Shown in pieces: positions 24,643 to 32,505 of a stretch of DNA of 48,499 nt. Source of the DNA: Methylocystaceae bacterium (GTDB lineage: Bacteria; Pseudomonadota; Alphaproteobacteria; Rhizobiales; Beijerinckiaceae); assembly GCA_014190435.1 (NCBI GenBank), contig BJGJ01000011.1, positions 1 to 48,499 of the forward strand, read 5' to 3'. The notes beneath the pieces are model-generated. The model ran no database searches. It worked only from the letters and a program-made list of their open reading frames with translations, and was not told where the DNA came from. The translations under genes and the position numbers were made by a program. The first letter of the stretch is position 1, and each line of letters begins with the position of its first letter.

Positions 24643-25783
24643 TACCCTGTTCACTTGATAACCCGAAAATCATCGCGTGAGATGATGCGGAAGTTATCCG
24701 TGATCGAATCGCGGAAGTTTTCCCAGAGTATCGGAATCTTTTCTCTTAGAAACATGATTAGCGCTTCTGCAAATAGTTTACCCATCTCATAGCATTTATT
24801 GTGCGTGATGTGCTTGTGCATAACGCCCCACAACCGCTCGATTGGATTCAAATGAGGACAGTATGGCGGGATAAAATGTAACTTGATCCGACGCCCCGGC
24901 TGATCCATCCATTCACCTACCAGCCTGGCGTGATGGTACCGAGCATTATCTAGAAACACATGTATTTTTTGCTTACACGGATAATGGTCTTCAATTGAAG
25001 CTAAGAGTTTTATTGTTGACTGGGCATCAACGCTTTCAGTTTCAATAATCCCAGTTTGACCAGTTTCAAGATTAATAGCACCATGAATGTTAATGCGTTG
25101 ACGACCGCTTGTTTGTTCGATCGCAAGGGTCTCATCCTTAGAAGCCCAACAACCGGTAGGACGCGTCGCGTAAGTTGGGTGAACTGCGTCAACAAAGAGA
25201 ACGCTTTCAACCTCTGTCAAGGAGTTCAGAAGTTCTTCATATTCATCAATAAAGGCTTGTTGCTTCTTAATATCAAGATTGCGCGGAATGATTTTAGGTT
25301 TTTGATATTCCAATCCTAAACGGTGTAGCAGAGCGATCAGGCCTGATCGGCTCTCGTAAGCAACGCCAAATTCCTGTAAGATATAGCTGCCTATTTAGCG
25401 CGTTGTGCGGGGACTTTCCGATAGAACCCAAGCCCTGAGCTTTTCTTGCTGTTCCACATTGATCTGGCAAGAAAGGCCTGGCGGTCCGTGCCATGCTAGG
25501 CCGAGTATGCCGTCCTTTTGATACAATCGATACCAGCCACGAATTGTATCATCGTCAAGAAACAAGGCTTTGGCGACCTGCTCGCAGCTCCAGCCTTCAT
25601 CTAGCAGTAACAAGGCGTTGGCGCGTCGTCCCAGTCGGTGCGCAGATGAACCATCTCGCGCCAAATCAATCAAATCGGCCCTATCTTCAGGGCTAAGAAA
25701 ACCACCACGAATCATACAGCCAAGTCGAATCCCAAAAACACTTCAGCGCAACTGTTTTTTCGGGTTTTCAATGAGTCACGGTA
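24643..25783 (-). mobile_element. IS630-family insertion sequence with terminal inverted repeats and TA target duplication
   Basis: Ends: left TACCCTGTTCACTTGATAAC (from 24643) and right, reversed, TACCGTGACTCATTGAAAAC (from 25783). They share the TACC-TG start and continue to a common AACCCGAAAA, giving inverted repeats of about 27 bases with several mismatches. The element is about 1.14 kb and flanked by TA at 24641-24642 and 25784-25785, the IS630/Tc1-mariner target. It carries one transposase gene, broken by a nonsense codon. It lies between the znu operon and the cysQ-like gene, in an intergenic site, so no gene is interrupted. Confidence 0.85.
24651..25715 (-). pseudogene. IS630 transposase interrupted by a single in-frame stop
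   Basis: Read through, 354 residues. The N-terminal helix-turn-helix part (RANALLLLDEGWSCEQVAKA, DDTIRGWYRLYQ) runs to SPRTTR, then TAA at 25397-25395, then in the same frame IGSYILQEFGVAYESRSG and the DDE domain: FVDAVHPTYATRP (first Asp), HVFLDNARYHHA (second Asp) and NPIERLWGVMHKH (Glu). The frame is not shifted; 28 codons separate the stop from the next ATG. In relatives I recall a Glu codon here (GAA to TAA would be one change). All catalytic residues are preserved, so inactivation is recent or the stop is bypassed. Confidence 0.88.
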
Positions 25784-25928
25784 TATCATGTTGCAGAATG
25801 ACGATCTTTATATAAATCTATGCGCACGCTAGGTAAGTAACTGATTAAATTTTTGTTAAGGCGCGCTTGCTCCTGTCTTGGCTGGCGACGACTTGCTCGG
25901 ATAAGCTCTCTGGCCTAGTGAATTTGCG

Positions 25929-26771
25929 ATGCGCCTCGATCCTCTAGATGTCCCTGATATACTACCTCGCCTTGAAAGGGCGGCTCGCAGCGCTGGCGAT
26001 ATAGCGCTTGGTTTTTTTAATCTAGGAGAGCGCACAAGTGCTGAGGTTTCCTATAAGAATGGCGGCTCGCCGGTTACTGAGGCGGATTTACTGATTGATC
26101 GCTTTCTTATTCAAGAAATGCAACGATTGAGGCCAGAGGCGGCTTGGTTATCCGAGGAAAGCACAGACAGCGATGCGCGTTTAACCAATGATCAGCTGAT
26201 CATCGTTGATCCAATCGATGGCACGACGGGTTTCGCACGTGGAGATTCTCGCTGGGCAATTTCAATTGCTTATGTCGTCGCCGGTCAACCCCTAGCAGGC
26301 GTCATCCATGCACCAGCCTTGGATGAAACCTTTACTGCAGCAGCGGGGCAGGGCGCATTTTTAAATGGCCGTCAGCTTGTCGCTTCTAGGCGAAATACGC
26401 TAGCAGGCGCAGCAATTGTCGCGCCAAAATCTATGCAGCCTGCGCTTCAAAAAACAGCACATAATTTTGTCCTAGCGCCGAGAGCGCCGTCGCTAGCTTT
26501 ACGCCTTGCTGATGTTGCTGCAGGACGGCATGATATGGTAATCGCCGCGCCAAATTCTCGAGACTGGGACATTGCGGCTGCTGATATTATTCTTAGAGAA
26601 GCTGGCGCCTACTTGAGTGAGTTAGATGAGGCTCCCTTGGTATATAACCGTCCCCTAGTTACGCGTGGCATACTCATTGCGGCGACACTGCCATTATTAA
26701 ACGAAACGCGCGCCTTGGCTCTAGCGACTTTAGAAGGAGATCTTCCCTATGACTCAGCCGTTAGCAAATAA
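25929..26771 (+). CDS. Inositol-monophosphatase family phosphatase (3'(2'),5'-bisphosphate nucleotidase, CysQ-like)
   Basis: 280 aa with the metal-dependent sugar-phosphatase motifs: SEES (75-78), DPIDGTTGFARGD (94-106) and SRDWDIAAADIILREAGA (about 212-228). Members in this place next to DUF4170 in Hyphomicrobiales are usually called 3'(2'),5'-bisphosphate nucleotidases, removing the PAP by-product of sulfate assimilation; inositol-1-phosphatase or histidinol phosphatase activity cannot be excluded. Cytoplasmic. Its 3' end overlaps the DUF4170 gene by 23 bases. First gene of a run leading to waaA and lpxK. Confidence 0.85.
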   Translation: MRLDPLDVPDILPRLERAARSAGDIALGFFNLGERTSAEVSYKNGGSPVTEADLLIDRFLIQEMQRLRPEAAWLSEESTDSDARLTNDQLIIVDPIDGTTGFARGDSRWAISIAYVVAGQPLAGVIHAPALDETFTAAAGQGAFLNGRQLVASRRNTLAGAAIVAPKSMQPALQKTAHNFVLAPRAPSLALRLADVAAGRHDMVIAAPNSRDWDIAAADIILREAGAYLSELDEAPLVYNRPLVTRGILIAATLPLLNETRALALATLEGDLPYDSAVSK

Positions 26772-27003
26772 GAAACACCATGCTCAGTCCCTTAATCTGG
26801 TTTTTGGCGGCGAGCTTGTCTCCTTAAACGGCGTTACGTTTAGGGATCCGTCAAAGCTAGATATCGTTGGCATATTTCCAGACAATGACAGCGCTTTTGC
26901 CGCATGGAAAGCTAAGGCTCACTCAACAGTCGATAACGCCCACATGCGCTATTTTGTTGTACATTTACATAAACTTCTCGATCCTGATCATGACGTGCTA
27001 TAA
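26749..27003 (+). CDS. DUF4170 domain-containing protein
   Basis: 84 aa, soluble. The pattern LNLVFGGELVSLNGVTFRDP, LDIVGIFPDNDSAFAAWKAKA and MRYFVVHLHKLLDP is that of DUF4170, a small alphaproteobacterial family of unknown function found between the CysQ-like gene and lipid A genes. It overlaps the preceding gene by 23 bases. In related genomes a DUF374 acyltransferase gene often follows; it is absent here, and waaA comes next. Confidence 0.85.
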   Translation: MTQPLANKKHHAQSLNLVFGGELVSLNGVTFRDPSKLDIVGIFPDNDSAFAAWKAKAHSTVDNAHMRYFVVHLHKLLDPDHDVL

Positions 27004-27076
27004 ATATCTTTTCAAATTTAAACTCTTTTGCGAATATTAGAAGTGTAGCAGATATTCATTATCGCCTGGCCTCGTT

Positions 27077-27082
27077 GAGGAG
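27077..27082 (+). promoter_or_regulatory. Ribosome-binding site that points to an ATT start for waaA
   Basis: GAGGAG at 27077-27082 is the best Shine-Dalgarno match ahead of waaA. It stands 8 bases before ATT at 27091, which is in frame with waaA and begins the expected N-terminal hydrophobic segment. The nearest ATG (27124) lies 41 bases away and would remove that segment. The only TTG, at 27083, is in another frame and closes after two codons. Confidence 0.5.
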
Positions 27083-27090
27083 TTGCGTTA

Positions 27091-28362
27091 ATTTTAATAT
27101 TTTATCAATTAGCGACGCAAATTATGGGGCGATGCGCGCCTAATTATCTTAATTGGCGCGTTAGAATTGGCAAAGAGGATCCGGTTAGATTTATAGAACG
27201 TCTGGGGCAAGCGGGATTGAAGCGGCCTCCAGGTAGGTTAGTTTGGCTCCATGGCGCTAGTCTTGGCGAAAGTCTTTCCCTGCTGCCTTTAGTTGAGCGT
27301 TTAGTTCAAATGAATTTTTATGTATTGGTGACAACGGGCACGTATAGTTCTGCTCAAGTCATTTCTGCCAGATTGCCCCTTGGGGCTTTTCATCAGTACG
27401 GCCCTCTAGATGCGCCGCAAGTTATCTATTCTTTTTTAAATTATTGGCGCCCAGATCTTGCGTTGTTTTCAGAATCTGAGTTGTGGCCTAATATGATTAT
27501 TGGGCTGCAGATGCGTCAGATACCCTTGATATTAGTAAATGCGCGAATTTCAAATAAATCTTTTTCTCGATGGAGGGTTGCCTCTCCTATCGCACAACAA
27601 ATATTCAGCAGCATAAATCTTTGCCTGGCGCAGGATTATACAAATGCCGCTCGATTTTTGAGTCTAGGGACGAAAGATGTGAGAATAACTGGAAATCTCA
27701 AATTTGATGTGGCTACTCCATTAATCGATATGGCTGAGCTTTCATCGCTCAACCAGGTGATAGCCGCTAGACCGGTTTGGGCGGCGGTATCGACGCATCT
27801 AAGTGAGGAAGAAATTATTATTGATGCGCATTTAGCCATTAAGCAACAAAGACCTGGGCTTATGACCTTTATTATTCCTCGGCATCCTGATCGGGGACGA
27901 GACATCGCACGCATCGCGCAATTAAGAGGATTAACTGTCGCCTTGCGGTCGTTGGGGGTATTCCCATCAAAGGGAATTGATATCTATATTTCTGACACGG
28001 TAGGCGAAACAGCAATGATTTTTCGAAGTATTGGGCTTGTATTCATGGGAAAGTCAATGATTGCTGGCGGGGGACAGAATCCGATAGAGCCAGCAAAATT
28101 TGGATGCGCTATCATCCATGGGCCGCATGTTGAAAACTTTAAACAAGTCTATGATCTTCTAGGGTATGCGGGGGCCGCTACACGTGTCGAAAATGGAGTT
28201 GCATTAACACAAGCAGTTTCATCATTCTTAAGCCATCCATCTGAAATGCGACGAAAAGGTCGTGCCGCAAAGGAGGCCGTCGAAAAATTCACTGGTGCGT
28301 CTCGTAAGACCATCGAGGCTCTGGGACCATATTTGAATGGTGAGCGTGGTGACGCGTGTTAA
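27091..28362 (+). CDS. waaA: 3-deoxy-D-manno-octulosonic acid transferase (Kdo transferase)
   Basis: Adds Kdo residues to lipid IVA at the inner membrane. Motifs: LVWLHGASLGESLSLLPL with the catalytic Glu, LFSESELWPNMI, LVNARISNKSFSRW, ISDTVGETAMIF and the C-terminal KSMIAGGGQNPIEPA. From the first ATG (27124) the protein has 412 aa and lacks the usual membrane anchor. In frame upstream, codons from ATT 27091 give LIFYQLATQI then APNYLNWRVRIGKEDP, which matches the N-terminal pattern (YRLAT...WRxRRGKEDP) of alphaproteobacterial WaaA. With GAGGAG 8 bases ahead, I take ATT as the start (423 aa). Overlaps lpxK. Confidence 0.9.
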   Translation: MLIFYQLATQIMGRCAPNYLNWRVRIGKEDPVRFIERLGQAGLKRPPGRLVWLHGASLGESLSLLPLVERLVQMNFYVLVTTGTYSSAQVISARLPLGAFHQYGPLDAPQVIYSFLNYWRPDLALFSESELWPNMIIGLQMRQIPLILVNARISNKSFSRWRVASPIAQQIFSSINLCLAQDYTNAARFLSLGTKDVRITGNLKFDVATPLIDMAELSSLNQVIAARPVWAAVSTHLSEEEIIIDAHLAIKQQRPGLMTFIIPRHPDRGRDIARIAQLRGLTVALRSLGVFPSKGIDIYISDTVGETAMIFRSIGLVFMGKSMIAGGGQNPIEPAKFGCAIIHGPHVENFKQVYDLLGYAGAATRVENGVALTQAVSSFLSHPSEMRRKGRAAKEAVEKFTGASRKTIEALGPYLNGERGDAC

Positions 28363-29357
28363 TTAATGCGCCAGATTTTTGGCGCGAGAATGGGTTTACT
28401 GCGCGTTTGTTGGCTCCATTGGGAGCATTATACGGCGTTTTTGCTGACCGGCGTATGACCCGCTCGGGAGTGAGGGCTCCGTTGCCAACTTTAGCAATTG
28501 GAGGCCTGACTTGCGGAGGAGATGGGAAGACCCCTCTCGCAATTCTAATTACGAAACTACTAATAGAAATGGGTGAGCGTCCTGCATTTCTCACGCGAGG
28601 CTATGGTCGTAGTAATTTGACGGTGCCGCCGTTGTTTGTTGATCGAAACAGACATAATGCCCATCAAGTAGGCGATGAAAGCTTATTATTAGCGCGAGAG
28701 GCGATGACAGTTGTCAGTTCAGATCGGATTGCAGCAGCTCAGTTAGCTCTGAGAGCAGGAGCTAGCGTTCTTGTTATGGATGATGGGTTTCAAAGTAGGG
28801 AGCTTGAGCCTGATTTAAGCTTATTGGCTGTAGACCCAATATATGGCGTGGGAAATGGTCTTTGTTTGCCTGCAGGACCTCTGCGGGCTCCGCTGGCAAG
28901 TCAGCTTGCTCATGCAGAAATTTGTATCATTATCAACCCGGGTCGACGCAAGCGCGAGCAACCCTTTTTATATGGAGAAAAAATCTTTCAAGCCCATGTG
29001 GAGGTCACCAAGTTAGATTGCTTAAAACTCAGAGGAAGGCGGATTATCGCTTTTGCAGGACTTGCGCGTCCGGAGAAATTTTTTTCTACATTAAGACAAA
29101 TTGGAGCGGATTGTATTGTAGCACGAGCGTTTTCAGATCATCATTTTTATACGGATAAAGAGCTCGCAGCCCTACGCATCCTTGCAGAACGTCACGATGC
29201 GCTTTTGGTGACAACAGAAAAAGACGCAATGCGCCTAGAAAAATTTGCGATTGACTGTGGTATTTTGCCAATCAGCCTTTTATTAGAAAATCAACAGGAG
29301 TTCGTGTGTATTTTAGCAGATTCTCTGGAGCGCGCCCGTTTTATAAGGCGTTTTTAA
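28356..29357 (+). CDS. lpxK: Tetraacyldisaccharide 4'-kinase
   Basis: Phosphorylates the 4' position of the lipid A disaccharide precursor. The 333-aa product has the unusual membrane-kinase P-loop GGLTCGGDGKTPLAI (about 49-63), RGYGRSN, VGDESLLLA, VLVMDDGFQSRELEPDLSLLAVD and CLPAGPLRAPL. GTG start at 28356 overlaps the waaA stop by 7 bases, so the genes are coupled. The P-loop reads GGDGKTP where GGxGKTP is usual; unremarkable. Ends overlapping (17 bases) the convergent DUF2093 gene. Confidence 0.95.
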   Translation: MLINAPDFWRENGFTARLLAPLGALYGVFADRRMTRSGVRAPLPTLAIGGLTCGGDGKTPLAILITKLLIEMGERPAFLTRGYGRSNLTVPPLFVDRNRHNAHQVGDESLLLAREAMTVVSSDRIAAAQLALRAGASVLVMDDGFQSRELEPDLSLLAVDPIYGVGNGLCLPAGPLRAPLASQLAHAEICIIINPGRRKREQPFLYGEKIFQAHVEVTKLDCLKLRGRRIIAFAGLARPEKFFSTLRQIGADCIVARAFSDHHFYTDKELAALRILAERHDALLVTTEKDAMRLEKFAIDCGILPISLLLENQQEFVCILADSLERARFIRRF

Positions 29358-29562
29358 CGCAAAGTCGGCGTAGCTTCGCGTCGGGGCTGCTGTAGGCTTC
29401 TTGTAGATCTACATTCCAGTAGTGCAAATCTTCTAAAAGTATTGTCTGGCCTGTCACCGCACAGCGCACATAGGCCCCAGCTTTTCGCACGCGAAACTCG
29501 CCATCAAGAAATTCCAGTTCGGCCTCTTCTGCGGCTTGGGTATGTCCATCGATGCGGTTCAT
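29341..29562 (-). CDS. DUF2093 domain-containing protein
   Basis: 73 aa. The segments EAELEFLDGEFRVRKAGAYV, CAVTGQTILLEDLHYW and NVDLQEAYSSPDAKLR identify DUF2093, a small family in Hyphomicrobiales commonly encoded beside lpxK. Function unknown; two cysteines could bind metal. It is convergent with lpxK and their 3' ends overlap by 17 bases. Confidence 0.88.
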   Translation of the reverse strand: MNRIDGHTQAAEEAELEFLDGEFRVRKAGAYVRCAVTGQTILLEDLHYWNVDLQEAYSSPDAKLRRLCVKNAL

Positions 29563-29909
29563 AGCGCGCTCAGTTGCTCTCTCAGGTAAGCTGTTAGGAA
29601 ATTTTTCCTAGTTGGTTATAAAAATCGGTCTATTTTTTGCGATGGTTGGAGTGAATTCATTTATTTACATATTATTGATGTAAAACGATAGCCTGCATTT
29701 CTTATCAATGAAAGGGTATTTTTGAGCAAGCATAAACTTTGTGAATTTTGGACCCCGAACCTTGCTGGTTTTTTTAAAAGGCACTAAGCGATAAAAAATC
29801 TACTTGTTCACAATAGGCTTCCTGCCTATTTTCTGTCTGATGCGCGCGTATGATTCGTAGAGTCAGCTTTTGCGAAGGCTGAAGACTTCGCCGCCGTGGG
29901 GATCAGAAA
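29563..29909. other. AT-rich intergenic region before the DGQHR gene
   Basis: 347 bases with no gene seen. On the plus strand, AATAGGC (29812-29818), a 5-base loop and GCCTATT (29824-29830) followed by TTCT form a small terminator-like hairpin. There is no gene ending ahead of it on that strand, so it might close a short RNA transcribed from the AT-rich part (about 29630-29760), or attenuate transcription into the DGQHR gene. Purely structural evidence. Confidence 0.35.
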
Positions 29910-30989
29910 ATGGATCGAGATACGCAGGTTGATCTCACTGGAGATCGATCTATTTCTATTGGTAGCGCAGCGGCTTTTTCCAGTGTTTCAGAGATATCTG
30001 CAGGCCGACATGACCTTATTCAGCAAGCGGCGTTAGTCGTTGAGCAAGGGCGGCATCGTTTTTATACACTCGTTCTTCCTAGCTCGATTTTAGCTGCCAG
30101 CTGTGTGGTGGAAACCCGCAATGATAATCCGGAAAATGGTTTTCAGAGATTACTAGATGCTCGGCGCGCTAAATCAATTGCGCGTTACATTGATGCGGGA
30201 TTTGGTACGGTGCCTGGAGCAATTGTGCTTTCTGCTCAAGCCTGCGCTAGTCTGCGTTATGATTTGGAAAAGGGTGTAGTTGAGTTTCAGCCAGAGCCCA
30301 GAGCATTTCTAATTATTGATGGCCAGCATCGGGTGTATGGCTTTAAGCTTGCAAAAAAATCTGTCAGCACCCCGGTCATAATTTATGACAAGTTATCCCG
30401 CGCGCAGGAATGCCACCTTTTTATGGATATAAATACCAAGCAAAAGCCTGTTCCAAACGAGTTATTGCTTGATATTCGTCGACTATCCGAGGTTGAAACA
30501 AAGACTGACGCACTTTTTCATAGCGTATTCGATCTTTTTAACACTCGAGAAGATAGCGCCTTGGTTGGCATGCTCAGTCCCGCAGAGAAGCGTAAAGGGT
30601 TGTTGTCGCGTGTAACCTTTAATGCTGCAATGCGCTCGATTAAGAAAGCATTTGATGGCGCTTCAGCGGAAGATGTCTATCAGGTCTTTAATGCATATCT
30701 AACGGGTTGTCGTCATGGCTTGGGGCTCCACGGGCTAGACGCAAATATTGTACATCCTGCGCTATTTAAGGCCTTAGCGTTGCTTTTTATTAATGTTGCA
30801 GAGCGTGTTGCTGATCGTCATGGTGCGCAATACACTGTCGCCAATTTTGAAGAAGTCCTCATCCCTTTCTTTCGGCGGTTAAAGAAATCTGACCTACCGC
30901 GAGTAGGACTAGGACCAGCTGGGCTTTATGATTATTTTAATAAAGCTCTGAGTGCTGGATTTTTAATCAAACAATGGATTTTTGCTTGA
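29910..30989 (+). CDS. Orphan DGQHR-domain (DndB-like) protein
   Basis: 359 aa. The defining motif FLIIDGQHRVYGF lies at about 133-145. Before it are RFYTLVLPSSILAASC (about 50-65) and RRAKSIARYIDAG, and after it HLFMDINTKQKPVP (about 171-184) and LLSRVTFNAAM. This is the DGQHR superfamily, best known from DndB, the repressor and accessory protein of DNA phosphorothioation, and from related defence-island proteins resembling ParB/nuclease-like folds. No dndCDE, dptFGH or methylase genes are in the window, so it is an orphan. Base use resembles the neighbours. Flanked by long intergenic regions on both sides, indicating its own transcription unit. Confidence 0.8.
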   Translation: MDRDTQVDLTGDRSISIGSAAAFSSVSEISAGRHDLIQQAALVVEQGRHRFYTLVLPSSILAASCVVETRNDNPENGFQRLLDARRAKSIARYIDAGFGTVPGAIVLSAQACASLRYDLEKGVVEFQPEPRAFLIIDGQHRVYGFKLAKKSVSTPVIIYDKLSRAQECHLFMDINTKQKPVPNELLLDIRRLSEVETKTDALFHSVFDLFNTREDSALVGMLSPAEKRKGLLSRVTFNAAMRSIKKAFDGASAEDVYQVFNAYLTGCRHGLGLHGLDANIVHPALFKALALLFINVAERVADRHGAQYTVANFEEVLIPFFRRLKKSDLPRVGLGPAGLYDYFNKALSAGFLIKQWIFA

Positions 30990-31212
30990 ATCTCATACTT
31001 ATTTCTGGTCTTGGATCAGCGATCAGCTTTAAAGGAAGCGGAACTTAGCATCGCTAGCTATGTTGGGCGCCGGTAGGCGTGGTATATTAAGCAGACAGCG
31101 TCCTAGGCCTAGAGTGGATTAATTGATTGCCAGGTCTGGAATTAAGAACGATCGGCCTCGTCGCAATATACGGATTATGAAGGCTTTAGTCTAAGATTAA
31201 GAAGAAAGTAGA

Positions 31213-32124
31213 TTGCTCGTGATTGATAAGCTGCGCCATGAAAACTTTAAGGCCAGATCTTCTTCTGCGTGGGCGGGCCTCGTTTCGAGCTGCCTATTTG
31301 TGGTGATATTGCTTTTTGGTAGTTTTTCGTTCGCGGTGCCTCAGGCGTATGGAGCTCTCGGATCGCAAGCTCCTTCCTTTTGGGATCCAAACCGCACTGT
31401 AGAAAAGCCTGATCTTTCTACTGTACGTCAAATCCGATTTCTTACCGAAGATGATTTTCCACCTTTCAATTTTCAGCTACCTGATGGTCAGCTTGCAGGT
31501 TTCAACGTTGATCTCGCCCGCGCGATCTGCGCTGAATTAGATGTTCCCTGTACAATCCAGCGTAGAAACTGGGATTTACTAACTTCCTCGTTAAATGATA
31601 ATAGTGGTGATGCTGTAATTGCATCGATTGCGATCAATACTGAAACGCGTCAGCAAGTGGATTTTACATCGCCCTACTTTCTCACGCCAGGGCGTTTCGT
31701 TTTTCGTCGGGACTCAACTTTAAAAGATATTAGTCCAAAAGCCTTAGGCGACCGTCCCGTAGCTGTTGTCGGGGGATCTCGCTACGAGGCCTTTCTTACA
31801 GCCTTTTACCCAAAGCTTGTTCGAGTGAATTTTGAAACGCCGGCCCTTACGCGTAACGCCTTGCAGACGGGCCGGGTTCAGGCGGTGTTTGGAGATGCGG
31901 TGACATTATCCTATTGGTTGAATGGGCAGGAGGCTGCAAATTGCTGCGAATTTAGAGGAGGACCCTATACAGATCCGCGCTTCTTTGGAGACGGCGTCGG
32001 CATCGCAGTGAAAAAGGGTAATGGCGCTCTTAGGCGCGTGCTGGACTATGCGCTTGCCCGGCTCGCGCGACGCGGGGTATTTTCAGAGCTTTATTTTAAA
32101 TATTTCCCTATTGGACCTTTTTAG
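31213..32124 (+). CDS. Orphan family-3 solute-binding protein
   Basis: 303 aa with a signal peptide or anchor (hydrophobic about 21-42, AVPQAYGAL). The SBP_bac_3 fold is seen in IRFLTEDDFPPFNFQLPDGQ, GFNVDLARAICAELDV, DAVIASIAINTETRQQVDFT, SPYFLTPGRFVFR and GDGVGIAVKKGNGALRRV, the pattern of polar amino-acid binding proteins. There are no permease or ATPase genes nearby, so it may feed a remote importer or serve as a sensor component. The start is TTG at 31213; GTG at 31219 is an alternative. Encoded just upstream of the GPR-like gene. Confidence 0.85.
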   Translation: MLVIDKLRHENFKARSSSAWAGLVSSCLFVVILLFGSFSFAVPQAYGALGSQAPSFWDPNRTVEKPDLSTVRQIRFLTEDDFPPFNFQLPDGQLAGFNVDLARAICAELDVPCTIQRRNWDLLTSSLNDNSGDAVIASIAINTETRQQVDFTSPYFLTPGRFVFRRDSTLKDISPKALGDRPVAVVGGSRYEAFLTAFYPKLVRVNFETPALTRNALQTGRVQAVFGDAVTLSYWLNGQEAANCCEFRGGPYTDPRFFGDGVGIAVKKGNGALRRVLDYALARLARRGVFSELYFKYFPIGPF

Positions 32125-32505
32125 ACAGCTATTCGATGACCTTTCAATTTTCACCAGGCTGATTGTACTAGGCTTTGTTGGCATAGATGCTTCTTAGTAC
32201 AAATAATGATCATAACATATTGAAATATATAATCCTTATCTTGAAAAGATCTGCCGGATCACCTGGGTATCATGACTCTTGTCCGACGGGTGGCGGAGTT
32301 AACAGCCGGGCGCGTTAACGAAGTTTTCGAATACGCTAGTGCCGCATATTTCAATTACATGCTGCTGGAGGTAATCTTTGGTTAATCGTATTTGTAGTCA
32401 GTTTTTGATTGGCTGCAGAGTGTGAGAGTTGGGCTAACGGAAAGATTTATCTTTTTGGCCAGTCCATGAGCGGAGCGGCGCGTATATCCGCCCGGAGTAT
32501 GAGTG
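32125..32505. other. Intergenic region upstream of the GPR-like gene
   Basis: 381 bases without a gene. Two copies of GTTAAC (32298-32303 and 32314-32319) flank a GC-rich 10-base core, giving a dyad-like arrangement. GTTAAC resembles half of the CtrA site TTAA-N7-TTAAC, but the spacing does not fit. The region presumably holds the promoter of the large downstream gene. Confidence 0.4.
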
